NCBI RefSeq assembly: GCF_025996515.1
Contig: NZ_BLRH01000034.1
Location: forward strand, 868,001-932,000
Direction: 5' to 3'
Length of the DNA: 64,000 nucleotides
Source: Rhizohabitans arisaemae
GTDB taxonomy: Bacteria; Actinomycetota; Actinomycetes; Streptosporangiales; Streptosporangiaceae
In this document: positions 42,563 to 50,425 of the stretch, piece after piece
How the letters are laid out: every line of letters begins with the position of its first letter
How positions within the stretch are numbered: position 1 is the stretch's first letter
Made by a program: the position numbers and the translations under genes
The notes under the pieces: generated by a model
What the model was told of the DNA's origin: nothing
Databases searched by the model: none
What the model saw: the letters and a program-made list of their open reading frames with translations, nothing else

Positions 42563-43150
42563 ATGCGCCAGAACCCGGTACGGCGGGCAGCCCTCCTCGA
42601 CGCGGCCATCGAGGTCCTCGCCCGGGAGGGTGCACGGGGTCTGACCTTCCGCGCCGTGGACGTCGAGGCGAAAGTGCCGGGCGGCACCGCCTCCAACTAC
42701 TTCACCGGCCGCGACGACCTGCTCACCCAGGTCGGCCACCGCTTCTACGAGCGGCTCGGGCCCGAACCCGACGTGATGGCCGCCGCGCTGGAGGGGCCGC
42801 GCGACCGTGACCGGGTGATCGAGCTCATGCACGACCTGGTGGACCGGGTCAGCCGTTTCCGCTCCGGCTACCTGGCCCTGCTGGAGCTGCGCCTGGAGTC
42901 CACCCGCCGCCCCGAGCTGCGCCGCCTGCTCACCGAACGCATCCGCGCCGACGTGGACGCCAACATCGCCCACCACGCCGAATCCGGCCTGCCCGGCGAC
43001 GCGACCACCGTGGTCTCGCTGTATCTGGCGTTGAACTGGCTGATCCTGGAACGGCTCACGCTGCCCGACGTCTTTCCCGAGGACCGGATCCACGACATCG
43101 TCACCGACCTGGTGGAACGGATCCTGCCCGGCCCCCGCCGCCCCGCCTGA
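42563..43150 (+). CDS. TetR family regulator
   Basis: Protein of 195 aa. Its helix-turn-helix is RRAALLDAAIEVLAREGARG, then AVDVEAKVPGGTASNYFTGR, a less common recognition helix (GTASNYF). The C-terminal part, DRVSRFRSGYLALLELRLES, forms the ligand domain. The 6+6 palindrome on its promoter suggests autoregulation. No divergent or obvious downstream target gene exists, so its regulon may be elsewhere or may include the NUDIX gene. Confidence 0.88.
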   Translation: MRQNPVRRAALLDAAIEVLAREGARGLTFRAVDVEAKVPGGTASNYFTGRDDLLTQVGHRFYERLGPEPDVMAAALEGPRDRDRVIELMHDLVDRVSRFRSGYLALLELRLESTRRPELRRLLTERIRADVDANIAHHAESGLPGDATTVVSLYLALNWLILERLTLPDVFPEDRIHDIVTDLVERILPGPRRPA

Positions 43151-43297
43151 CCACCGGAAGCCCGGGAGGGCGGGCACCGGCTCGACGCAGGTGTTCATTC
43201 GTTCCACGGCCGTGAACCGCTCGCGGCGCCGTACCGGATCCTCGGTCGTGGCCGGTGCTCCCGGTGGGGAGTCCGTCCGCCGGCGGCGTTCCGCCCC

Positions 43298-43738
43298 CTA
43301 TGTCACCCCGCTTGCCTTCGGGCCGGGGTGCGGAGGCCGGAGCGCGAGGAGAAGCAGCCCCAGGGGAAGCAGCACGCCGACCAGCAGCACGACCGTCTGG
43401 GCGACGGCGTCGCCCGGCGGCAGCGCATCGGTGTGCGTCGCGTGGAAGACGAAGTGCGGCAGGTTGAACGCCAGGTTGGCCAGCGGCGCGACCTGGGTCA
43501 GCCGCCGGTCCATCGTGAACACCGCGGCGCCGTACACCACGGCCAGCGCCAGATGCAGGGCGCCCTGATCCCGGAGCAGATGCTCGTTGTACGGCGGCAG
43601 CGCCGCCACCCAGGCGTGCGCCGGCGTCGGAAGGTTGTCGTAGAAGTGCCGCGGAAAAAGAAGCTGCCACAGGCCGAGCACCGTCTCAACCAGCATGAAC
43701 ACGGCAAGCCCGAAGCGCAGCAGGCGACGGCGGCTCAT
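43298..43738 (-). CDS. Small membrane protein in the ECF41 operon
   Basis: Protein of 146 aa with four hydrophobic segments: LLRFGLAVFMLVETVLGLW, ALHLALAVVYGAAVF, VAPLANLAFNLPHFVFHATH and AQTVVLLVGVLLPLGLLLLA. The FYDNLP and HWVxxLPPYNEHLLRD-like blocks (WVAALPPYNEHLLRDQGALH) place it among uncharacterised actinomycete membrane proteins. ATG 43738 overlaps the upstream gene's stop by four bases (ATGA), so it is the third gene of a coupled ECF41 - NmrA-like - membrane protein operon. Confidence 0.78.
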   Translation of the reverse strand: MSRRRLLRFGLAVFMLVETVLGLWQLLFPRHFYDNLPTPAHAWVAALPPYNEHLLRDQGALHLALAVVYGAAVFTMDRRLTQVAPLANLAFNLPHFVFHATHTDALPPGDAVAQTVVLLVGVLLPLGLLLLALRPPHPGPKASGVT

Positions 43739-44469
43739 GACGCGTCTCCGGTGAGGAACTCCGCGAAGGTCCGCCTGCCCACCGCCCGATCTGGGGCCAG
43801 GTGGACGCCGCGCCGGAAGGCGGAGGCGACCCTCCCGGGCACCCGGACGGGCACGACGGACCGTCGCGGTCCACGCACCCGCAGGTAGTCGCGCGCCAGG
43901 TCGGCCAGAGGACGGATCTGCGGACCGCCCAGGTCGGGCACGCGACCGGCCGGCGGGCGGCCGGTCAGTTCCGCCAGCCACCCGGCCACCTCGGCGGAGT
44001 CGATCGGCTGAAACGCGGTGCCGGCGGGCACCGGGACGAAGGGCAACCGGGCCAAGCCGCCCAGAACCCGGGCCACCAGGTCGTGGAACTGGGTGGTGCG
44101 CACGATCGTGTGGGGTGGACCGGCGGACTCGATCATCCGCTCGCAGGCGTGCTTCTCCCGGTAGTACCGGAACGGGTGCCGGTCCACGCCGACGATGGAG
44201 ATGTAGATCAGGTGTGTGTCGCGACCGGCCGCCGCGAGGAGGTTGCGGGTGCGGGTCGGATCGCTCCCGCGTACACCCGTGGCGCAGTGGACGATCACGC
44301 CCGCCCCGTCGGCCGCCTCCGCGAGCCCCGAGCCGTCGTTCAGATCGCCGACCGTGCGGCCGGGGCCCGGCCGCCTGCTGAGCACCCGCACCCGGGCGGG
44401 GTCGAGCAGCGGAACGAGGTGCCGCCCCAGCGTGCCGGTTCCCCCGGTGACAAGAATGATGTCGTTCAT
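43735..44469 (-). CDS. NmrA-like NAD(P)-binding protein
   Basis: Atypical SDR of 244 aa with nucleotide loop VTGGTGTLGRHLV (residues 7-19) and the block YYREKHACERMIE typical of NmrA/epimerase-like proteins. It probably reduces or senses a small molecule. Genes of this kind (the E of carboxymuconolactone decarboxylase, oxidoreductase, epimerase) accompany ECF41 sigma factors and are their usual targets. It overlaps the sigma gene by four bases at its start and the membrane-protein gene by four at its end. Confidence 0.86.
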   Translation of the reverse strand: MNDIILVTGGTGTLGRHLVPLLDPARVRVLSRRPGPGRTVGDLNDGSGLAEAADGAGVIVHCATGVRGSDPTRTRNLLAAAGRDTHLIYISIVGVDRHPFRYYREKHACERMIESAGPPHTIVRTTQFHDLVARVLGGLARLPFVPVPAGTAFQPIDSAEVAGWLAELTGRPPAGRVPDLGGPQIRPLADLARDYLRVRGPRRSVVPVRVPGRVASAFRRGVHLAPDRAVGRRTFAEFLTGDAS

Positions 44470-45356
44470 GCGTCTTCAGACCGGATAGCCGGTCCGGAAT
44501 GTGACAGCTGTCGCGCCGCGAATCGCAACTTTTCCGGATTGAGGATGGTGCGGAGTGCCGTGATGCGGTCCCCCTCGACCTCAAAGGTGACCACGGCCCA
44601 CAGCACGCCGTCCCGGTAGGCCACGAGCGCGGGCGCACCGTTGATCTCCGCCGTCCCGAGCTCACCGCCCGCCGCCTTGGCGACCACGCGGAACACGGCC
44701 CGGACCAGCCGGTCCCGGCCGACCACGGGCCGCCGCGCGGCAAAGGCCTTCCCCCCGCCGTCGGACCAGGCGACGACGTCGTCGGCGAGCAGATCGTGCA
44801 GGCCCTGCAGGTCGCCGTGCCGCACCGCCGCGAGGAAGCGTTCGACGATCACCCGCTGGTGCTTCGGATCGACCTCGAACCGCCGCCGGTCCTCCCCGAT
44901 CCGGCTCCTGGCCCTGCGGTGCAGCTGCCGTGAGTGGGCCTCGGAGACGTCCATGAGCTCGCCGATCTCCCGATGCGTGTAGCCGAACGCCTCACGCAGC
45001 ACGAACACGGCTCGTTCCGCCGGGCTCAGCCGCTCCAGCAGGAGAAGCACGCCCGCGCTGACCGACTCCCGCTGCTCCACCGCGTCGAGGGGACCACCGG
45101 TTCCACCGGTGACGACCGGCTCGGGAAACCACGGCCCCACGTACCGCTCGCGGCGTGCCCGGGCCGAGGTCAGCCGGTTCAGGCAGAGGTTGGTCACGAC
45201 CTTGGTGAGCCAGGCCCGCGGCGAGACGATCTCCTCGGCCGCGTGCCAGCGCAGGTAGGCGTCCTGGACCGCGTCCTCGGCCTCCGCCACCTCACCGAGC
45301 AGCTGGTAGGCCAGCGCGAACAGGCGGGGACGAAATTCCGCGAAATCGTCGTCCAT
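44466..45356 (-). CDS. ECF41 group RNA polymerase sigma factor
   Basis: Protein of 296 aa. Sigma region 2 is FRPRLFALAYQLLGEVAEAE, then DAVQDAYLRWHA; region 4 is FVLREAFGYTHREIGELMDV. A C-terminal SnoaL-like domain follows (about 180-290: RFLAAVRHGDLQGLHDLLAD to EGDRITALRTILNPEKL). This architecture defines ECF41, where the fused domain replaces an anti-sigma factor. Upstream of the following gene, inside the 3' end of this one, lies a TGTCACA promoter-like element. Confidence 0.92.
   Translation of the reverse strand: MDDDFAEFRPRLFALAYQLLGEVAEAEDAVQDAYLRWHAAEEIVSPRAWLTKVVTNLCLNRLTSARARRERYVGPWFPEPVVTGGTGGPLDAVEQRESVSAGVLLLLERLSPAERAVFVLREAFGYTHREIGELMDVSEAHSRQLHRRARSRIGEDRRRFEVDPKHQRVIVERFLAAVRHGDLQGLHDLLADDVVAWSDGGGKAFAARRPVVGRDRLVRAVFRVVAKAAGGELGTAEINGAPALVAYRDGVLWAVVTFEVEGDRITALRTILNPEKLRFAARQLSHSGPAIRSEDA
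44480..44506 (-). promoter_or_regulatory. Possible ECF41-dependent promoter
   Basis: TGTCACA (44506-44500), a 16-base spacer, then CGGTC; start codon of the NmrA-like gene 11 bases on. ECF41 promoters are described as TGTCACA with a CGTC -10 element, so one base is off. It lies within the sigma gene's last codons. Confidence 0.45.
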
Positions 45357-45926
45357 CCCTCACGTCTACCACCCACCGGCTCCGAGCGGCTCCGACCATC
45401 CGAAGCCGGTACGGGCCCGCAGCCACCTCTGTTCCAGGTGATCGTTGTGGTGTGTGCCCACCCCGAGGCGCCCACACCACAACGATCACCGGCCCCACAC
45501 CCCGTCGGTGTGGCACTCGGGTTGGTCGAGCGCCGGACGGCCGTGGAGAGAGCCGCGGTCCTCGCGCCGACCCCGGCCGGCGAGCGCTCCTGAGGGAGTT
45601 CGTGTAGACCGCGGCCGGTGGAAGGCGGGCACCTCGGCGTCGTCGTTCAGGCCGGTCAACGAATCGCGCCGGGCCGTCCACGAGGTGACGCGCGGCACCT
45701 CCGGCGGGCGCCGTGCAACCACCTTGCCGGCCTCTACCGGTCACTTCGGTTCCCGGCGGACCGGCGGCGACCTGGACGTATGCCGCGCGCAGAGTGGGTT
45801 CCCGAACGGCGTCCCAGCTAGCCGCGAATGTGCCTATTGTGGAGACACTTTCGCGCAAGCACCGTCCCACCGCCGTTTCATGCAGGCCGGTGTCTCGGTG
45901 GCGAAGCCGTACGGAGAAGGGACCAC
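45357..45926. other. 570-base spacer with a large inverted repeat
   Basis: Divergent promoter region between the ECF41 operon and the acyltransferase gene. Apart from the 18-bp inverted repeat listed separately, it shows no gene, no operator I recognise and no remnant of a neighbour. Reading frames across it are low-complexity and Arg-rich and are not credible. Confidence 0.5.
45437..45490. repeat. 18-bp perfect inverted repeat
   Basis: GGTGATCGTTGTGGTGTG (45437-45454) and its exact inverse CACACCACAACGATCACC (45473-45490) flank an 18-base centre. It lies about 80 bases upstream of the ECF41 start. It could be an operator, a terminator for an unseen transcript, or the ends of a lost small element. 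Confidence 0.7.
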
Positions 45927-46607
45927 ATGAACGCCGAAGGCTTGGTGTACCCGCTGTTCAAGCACGTGCTCCTCGGTCCGGCGATGCGGGCCGCCTTCCG
46001 GCCCCAGGTCAGCGGTCTGCACCACGTACCACGCCGCGGACCGGTGATCCTGGCGGCCAACCACCTGGCGATCTGCGACTCCTTCATTCTGGGGCTGATC
46101 GTCCCGCGGCAGGTGTTCTTCGTCGGCAAGCAGGAGTACTTCACCCGGCCGGGACGTACCGGCCGGGTCACGGCGACCCTCTTCCGCTCGCTCGGCGCGA
46201 TCGGAGTCGACCGGTCCGGTGGCCGGGCCGCCCTCGCCGCGCTGAACGAGTGCGCCCGGGTGCTGGAGCGCGGCGACGTGTTCGCCATCCACCCCGAAGG
46301 CACCCGCTCCCCCGACGGACGGCTCTACCGAGGCCACACCGGCGTGGCCCGGCTGGCGTTACGCACCGGCGCACCCGTGGTCCCGGTGTCGTTGGAGGGC
46401 ACCGACCGCGCCCAGCCGCGCGGTGCCACCGTTCCCCGGCCGACGCGGATCACCGTGAAGATCGGCCCGCCGCTGCGGTTCGCCGACCGAGGCCGACACT
46501 CCCACCGCGATGTCACCCGTACGGTGACCGACGAGATCATGCAGGCGATTCAGAAGCTGTCCGGTCAGCAGTACGTCGACGAGTACGCGTCAAGGAGCGA
46601 GCCGTAA
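45927..46607 (+). CDS. 1-acylglycerol-3-phosphate acyltransferase-like (PlsC family)
   Basis: Membrane-associated acyltransferase of 226 aa with motif I NHLAICD (H-x4-D, near residue 45) and motif III HPEGTRSPDG near residue 115; TGVARLALRTGAPVVPVSLE is the typical fourth block. It should acylate lysophosphatidate. ATG 45927 has AAGGGA six bases upstream. It is the second PlsC-like gene of the window; the other sits beside a CDP-alcohol phosphatidyltransferase, while this one stands alone. Confidence 0.88.
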   Translation: MNAEGLVYPLFKHVLLGPAMRAAFRPQVSGLHHVPRRGPVILAANHLAICDSFILGLIVPRQVFFVGKQEYFTRPGRTGRVTATLFRSLGAIGVDRSGGRAALAALNECARVLERGDVFAIHPEGTRSPDGRLYRGHTGVARLALRTGAPVVPVSLEGTDRAQPRGATVPRPTRITVKIGPPLRFADRGRHSHRDVTRTVTDEIMQAIQKLSGQQYVDEYASRSEP

Positions 46608-46648
46608 CCCCCCTGCGGCGAAGGGATCCACACGGCACCGTACGGGCT

Positions 46649-46668
46649 GCCGCCGCCGTTCCGGCGGC
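46649..46668. terminator. Hairpin between converging genes
   Basis: GCCGCCG and CGGCGGC flank a 6-base loop between the acyltransferase and CPBP genes. A CCGTACGGGCTG element lies just before it. Confidence 0.45.
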
Positions 46669-46683
46669 GAACGGCTTCACGGG

Positions 46684-47541
46684 TCAGATGTCGCCGAGGA
46701 GCATGTCGATGTAGACCAGGTTGACGACGCCGTGCGTGAAGATCACAACCCAGATGTTGCGGTAGCGCGCCCACAGATAGGCCTGCATCAGGCCGAACAC
46801 GCCCTGGAAGGCGACGATCGAAGCGAGCCCGAGAGCGGGACCGAGCGCGTGCAGCCGGGTGGAGTGCATCACGGCGAACAGGAGCGAGGCGGCGAGGATC
46901 GCGGGCCATCGGCCGTACAACCGCTCCAGCCGGGTCTGCAGCCAACCCCGATAGAAGACCTCCTCCAGGATCCCCGCGGTCAGAAACGTGACCAAGGAGA
47001 GAACGGCGAGGGTGACCGGGTCGGGCAGCTTCGCGGTGAGCGGCGGGGAGAGCGGCCCGATCTCGGAGATGACGAACCAGACGGCCACCGCCGGGATCGG
47101 CGCCAGCCAGGTGACCGGGGTGGGGAAGGTCCTCGCCTTGGGACCGTCCTTGCGGAGCAGCCGGAACGCGATCAGCGGGACGGCAAGCAGGAAGAGCAAC
47201 TTGAACAGGACGTACAGGTCTCCTCCGCCGACTGAAACCAGCGCGAAGACCACCACCGGGAAAAGGATCGCCATCGCGACGAGTACCTGTGTCTCCCGGA
47301 CAAGCCAGGGTCGCGCCAGATCGGCCAGCGGCTCCGGTGGCGTCCGGCGCGGTGCGACCAGCAGCGTGAGCACCATCGCGGCACCGGTGGGCAGGACGGC
47401 CACCCAGAGGGAGACGTCGGGCGCGCCCTCGTCGGCGGAGAACGGGAACGCGGTGTTGCCGGTGAGCAGCAGCCAGGCGTAGGCGACGACGAAGACGGAG
47501 ACCCCGGCAACCATTTGGATCACGTAACCGGGGCGTAGCAC
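46684..47541 (-). CDS. CPBP family intramembrane metalloprotease
   Basis: Inner-membrane protein of about 285 aa with eight hydrophobic segments. The active-site motifs are present: EEVFYRGWL (EExxxR), FAVMH (FxxxH) and FTHGVVN (HxxxN). Related enzymes cleave prenylated or leader-type peptides or process bacteriocin-like peptides inside the membrane. The start is uncertain: GTG 47541 follows TGGGGAT, while GTG 47565 and TTG 47604 extend it. It lies just downstream of the carbonic-anhydrase-like array and 7 kb from the cysteine-rich peptide gene, but no direct link is visible. Confidence 0.82.
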   Translation of the reverse strand: MLRPGYVIQMVAGVSVFVVAYAWLLLTGNTAFPFSADEGAPDVSLWVAVLPTGAAMVLTLLVAPRRTPPEPLADLARPWLVRETQVLVAMAILFPVVVFALVSVGGGDLYVLFKLLFLLAVPLIAFRLLRKDGPKARTFPTPVTWLAPIPAVAVWFVISEIGPLSPPLTAKLPDPVTLAVLSLVTFLTAGILEEVFYRGWLQTRLERLYGRWPAILAASLLFAVMHSTRLHALGPALGLASIVAFQGVFGLMQAYLWARYRNIWVVIFTHGVVNLVYIDMLLGDI

Positions 47542-47717
47542 AGTGGATTTATCCCCATTTATCACAGCAGACAATTCTGCACCATTATGCGATCTTCCCC
47601 ACAACCGGAGACCTCACCCGTTTTCCATGCCACCAATACGGACAGAATGCAATAAATGATACAAGGGCGTATTTATATCCGAAATACGAACATAGGCAAT
47701 TCTCCGCAGACACGGGC

Positions 47718-47747
47718 GATCCCGCCGCCAGGTACAGCGACGGGATC
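47718..47747 (-). terminator. Array terminator hairpin, unit 1
   Basis: GATCCCGCCGC and GCGACGGGATC, one mismatch, downstream of the first carbonic-anhydrase-like gene. Related to the hairpins after units 2-5. The spacer 47542-47717 is AT-rich and otherwise empty. Confidence 0.65.
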
Positions 47748-47773
47748 AGAGGTCGGCCGATTTCAGCCGATGA

Positions 47774-48592
47774 TCACGGCCAAGGCTTCTTGTAGATCGT
47801 CGCTAAAGGAGGACTCTCAGTCGGACTGTTACCGCCGACCGAGGAGAACACGTTCTGGTAGGCGGATATGTGAGCCGGATGGAGAGGGCGGCCGACCAAG
47901 GGGTCAAAGATCACCCAGTGGACCGGCCCCGGGTAGGGCGAGGTGACCAGCGAACCCTCATACCGGTACGACGTCGTGGTATTGGTCGGCAGCAGGTTCG
48001 CAAGATTGATGTCGAGGCGGTTCACCGACCCCGCGCACTCGGCGGGCGTGTTGTACAGCAGCTCGTCGTACTCGCTCCACCCGACGGCGGGGTAGAGGTA
48101 GACCGTGACCACCACGTACTTGGGCCTCGGCGAGGGGGCGCCGGCGTTGTAGTGGACCAGCTGCGCCTCGATCGGCTTGTAGATGCCGTTGAACCTGTGC
48201 GCAGCAGGCGTGTAGAAACGAACGCTTTCAAATGTGTAGGTGACGTTGGTAGGACCGGGGGGATCCAAGAAGGTGGCTGTGATCGTCGGCCTGGTCCCGC
48301 CCGGGGCCACCACGGCCCGGACGTCTTCCTCACGATCCTGGGTGCTGCACGAAGTCGGCAACGCGCCTTTGGAGTGATACTCCAGCTTCATCGTCTGCGA
48401 ACCGACGACAAAGTAGTTGGAGAAATCGATCGCCGGCTTCAAGGTGCCGTCCGCCGGACTGGTGGTCACGATCGGCACCGGGCTCCGCGCGTAGCTAAAG
48501 ACACCGGCATAGCTTGCCGCGTACAGCGAAGCCGTGATGAGGACGAGAGTCGCCACGCACCCCGAGAGAAGCAGAATGAGACGTTTGCGCAT
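47774..48592 (-). CDS. Alpha-carbonic-anhydrase-like secreted protein, catalytic residues lost (unit 1)
   Basis: Protein of 272 aa with an N-terminal export signal (MRKRLILLLSGCVATLVLIT, then ASLYAASYAG). The fold markers RSPVPIV, FNGIYKPIEAQLVHYN and YRYEGSLVTSPYPGPVHWVIF align with alpha-carbonic anhydrases. The zinc-ligand positions are changed: the HFH pair is R125-F-Y127 and the third His is Q144. The catalytic Glu of the AEH motif is A131 and the Thr gatekeeper is V216. It cannot bind zinc as the family does and is probably a binding or regulatory paralogue, if it folds. It is the most downstream copy of the array and the frame is intact. Confidence 0.85.
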   Translation of the reverse strand: MRKRLILLLSGCVATLVLITASLYAASYAGVFSYARSPVPIVTTSPADGTLKPAIDFSNYFVVGSQTMKLEYHSKGALPTSCSTQDREEDVRAVVAPGGTRPTITATFLDPPGPTNVTYTFESVRFYTPAAHRFNGIYKPIEAQLVHYNAGAPSPRPKYVVVTVYLYPAVGWSEYDELLYNTPAECAGSVNRLDINLANLLPTNTTTSYRYEGSLVTSPYPGPVHWVIFDPLVGRPLHPAHISAYQNVFSSVGGNSPTESPPLATIYKKPWP

Positions 48593-48790
48593 GCGGAGGC
48601 CTTTCTCGAACGGCCGAAACCGACTGCGTCACGCACACGACAAACGAAGATCTCCACCCGCATTCAGCCCGGCACCATCAGAAGGACACCCATTACGTAA
48701 GAACCAAACAGTGGCCAAATCAAGCGTTTTATCATGTTCAAAACGACCAAAACGACCAAAGATCTTAATAGAGAACAATCAGACAAGATG
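48593..48790 (-). promoter_or_regulatory. Conserved 5' block and promoter region, unit 1
   Basis: About 130 bases before the start codon resemble the same region of units 2-4, including AAAGGCCTC before the ATG and GGTGTCCTTCTGAT. Farther up lies the AT-rich box ATGATAAAACGCTTGATT followed upstream by GGTCGTTTTGGTCGTTTT. A long untranslated leader is likely. Confidence 0.55.
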
Positions 48791-48929
48791 CACCGGCCCG
48801 GGCGCCACACTTCACCAGAGATCGAATACACGAACTTGTCACGAGGCTTGCCAGGCCGACAGAGACAGCACACACCGGCGATAGGACAGAGGAATCGCGT
48901 CTGGCCGAGTACGGATTCCCGGACACGGG

Positions 48930-48965
48930 TGATCCCGCCGCCAGGTGCGGAAGGCGGCGGGATCA
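48930..48965 (-). terminator. Array terminator hairpin, unit 2
   Basis: TGATCCCGCCGCC and GGCGGCGGGATCA form a perfect 13-bp stem around a 10-base loop, 26 bases past the stop of unit 2. Confidence 0.8.
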
Positions 48966-48990
48966 GAGGTCAGACAGACTCAGCCGACCG

Positions 48991-49812
48991 TCACGGATAG
49001 GGCTTCTTGTAGATCGTCGTCGGAGGCTGTTCCGCTCGCCAGTTACCGCCGACCCCGGAGAACACGTTCTCGTAAGCGGTGATGTGACCCGACTGGAGGG
49101 TGCGCCCGACCGATGGGTCGAAGATCACCCAGTGGACCGGGCCGGGGTAGGGCGCGCTGCTCCCAGTGGTCAGCGAACCCTCATACCGGTACGAGGTCGT
49201 GGTACTGGTCGGCAGCAGGTTCGCCAGGTTGATGTCGAGGCGGTTCACCGACCCCGCGCACTCGGCGGGCGTGTTGAACAGCAGCTCGTCGTACTCGCTC
49301 CACCCGGCGGCGGGACGAAGGTAGACCGTGACCACCACGTACTGAGGCCTGCCTGCGCCGGCTGAGGCGTTGAAGTGAACCAGATGCGCCTCGATCGGCT
49401 CGTAGACGCCGGGGGCGCTATTGAACCTGTGTTCGGCATGGGTGTGGAAGTGAACGTTGTCAAAGGGGTAGTCGACGTCGGTGGAGGGTGAGCCCGGGAA
49501 GGTAACCCTGATGTACGGCTTGGTCCCGCCTAAGGGCACCTCGGCCCGGACGTCTTCCTCACGATGCCGCGTGTTGTTGCATGTTCCCTTGGAGTTGTAC
49601 CTCAGCGTCATCGTCTGCGAGCCGACGGAGGAGTAGTTGGAGAAATTGATCGCCGGCTTCGAGGTGCCGTCGGTCGCGCTGGCGGTCATGATCGGCACCG
49701 GGCTCTGCACGTAGGTGAAGATGCCGGCGTAGCTCGCCGCGTACAGCGAACCTGTGACGAGGAGGATAAACGCCACAGACGCCGAGAGAAGGAGAACGAG
49801 ACGTTTGCGCAT
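48991..49812 (-). CDS. Alpha-carbonic anhydrase-like secreted protein (unit 2)
   Basis: Protein of 273 aa with an export signal ending YAASYAG. Zinc-ligand histidines are present as H121 and H123 in NVHFHTHAEH and H143 in PIEAHLVHFN; catalytic Glu is E127 and the Thr gatekeeper T215 in GSLTTGSSAPYPG, which carries a short insertion after the usual TT. It should hydrate CO2 outside the membrane if the rest of the pocket is normal. The sequence SPVPIMTASATDGTSKPAI takes the place of the family's N-terminal SPI region. It is nearly identical in its last two thirds to unit 4, a sign of recent duplication or gene conversion. Confidence 0.85.
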   Translation of the reverse strand: MRKRLVLLLSASVAFILLVTGSLYAASYAGIFTYVQSPVPIMTASATDGTSKPAINFSNYSSVGSQTMTLRYNSKGTCNNTRHREEDVRAEVPLGGTKPYIRVTFPGSPSTDVDYPFDNVHFHTHAEHRFNSAPGVYEPIEAHLVHFNASAGAGRPQYVVVTVYLRPAAGWSEYDELLFNTPAECAGSVNRLDINLANLLPTSTTTSYRYEGSLTTGSSAPYPGPVHWVIFDPSVGRTLQSGHITAYENVFSGVGGNWRAEQPPTTIYKKPYP

Positions 49813-50010
49813 GCGGAGGCCTTTCTCGAACGACCGAAACCGAATGCGTCACACGCGCGCGACAAAAACGAAGATCTCCACCCGCATTCGGCCCGGCACT
49901 ATCAGAAGGACACCAAAACAGTAAATACACAACAATAGCCTAATCAAGCTTTTTGCCATGACCAAAACGAACAAAACGACCATATACCCAATGCACACTT
50001 ATACAAATAT
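49813..50010 (-). promoter_or_regulatory. Conserved 5' block and promoter region, unit 2
   Basis: Matches units 1, 3 and 4: AAAGGCCTC before the start, CGGGTGGAGATCTTCGTTT in the leader, GGTGTCCTTCTGATAGTGC, then GGTCATGGCAAAAAGCTTGA with TGTTCGTTTTGGTC just upstream of it. In this copy the box reads GGCAAAAAG instead of GATAAAAAG. Confidence 0.55.
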
Positions 50011-50167
50011 ACAAAAGCGGACAAGATAGGAAAATTAACGGAAGGCCACATCGACACGATCTTCCAATCCGGCAAACGAAGATCGAATTTATGCACCGAC
50101 ATCGGATGAAGATCCAGGAAATCATTCCAGCCCGCGCCGATCCAGACAATTCATCGCGAAAATGGGT

Positions 50168-50256
50168 GATCCCGCCGCCGAGTACTAAAGGTGACGGGAT
50201 CGGCAGTTGGCCGCGGCTCGACCGAGAGGCTGACGGCCGAGGCTTCTTGTAGATCG
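50168..50256 (-). pseudogene. Relic of a sixth carbonic-anhydrase-like unit
   Basis: A GATCCCGCC...GACGGGATC hairpin (50168-50201) is followed, at the distance seen in intact units, by GGCTTCTTGTAGATCG (50241-50256), which on the minus strand encodes the usual C-terminal IYKKP. Nothing else of the gene remains before the 5' block of unit 2 on one side and the unit 3 terminator on the other. Confidence 0.7.
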
Positions 50257-50364
50257 ATCTTCTCCGCAGTAAAGCTCATCCACGGGATCGCACAGATACC
50301 CCGCTGATCGATCCGAGGAATTCTGCCCCGGAAATCCGTCGGATGACCGCCTCGCGGACATGGG

Positions 50365-50400
50365 TGATCCCGCCGCCAGGTGCGGAGGGCGACGGGATCA
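50365..50400 (-). terminator. Array terminator hairpin, unit 3
   Basis: TGATCCCGCCGCC (50365-50377) pairs with GGCGACGGGATCA (50388-50400), one mismatch. Confidence 0.75.
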
Positions 50401-50425
50401 CAGGTCAGACGGATTCAGCCGGCCG

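Noticed and set aside
45292-45870. Possible gene upstream of the ECF41 operon (minus strand)
   Set aside because: Arg/Pro/Gly-rich, no start signal, crosses the inverted repeat and the sigma gene start.
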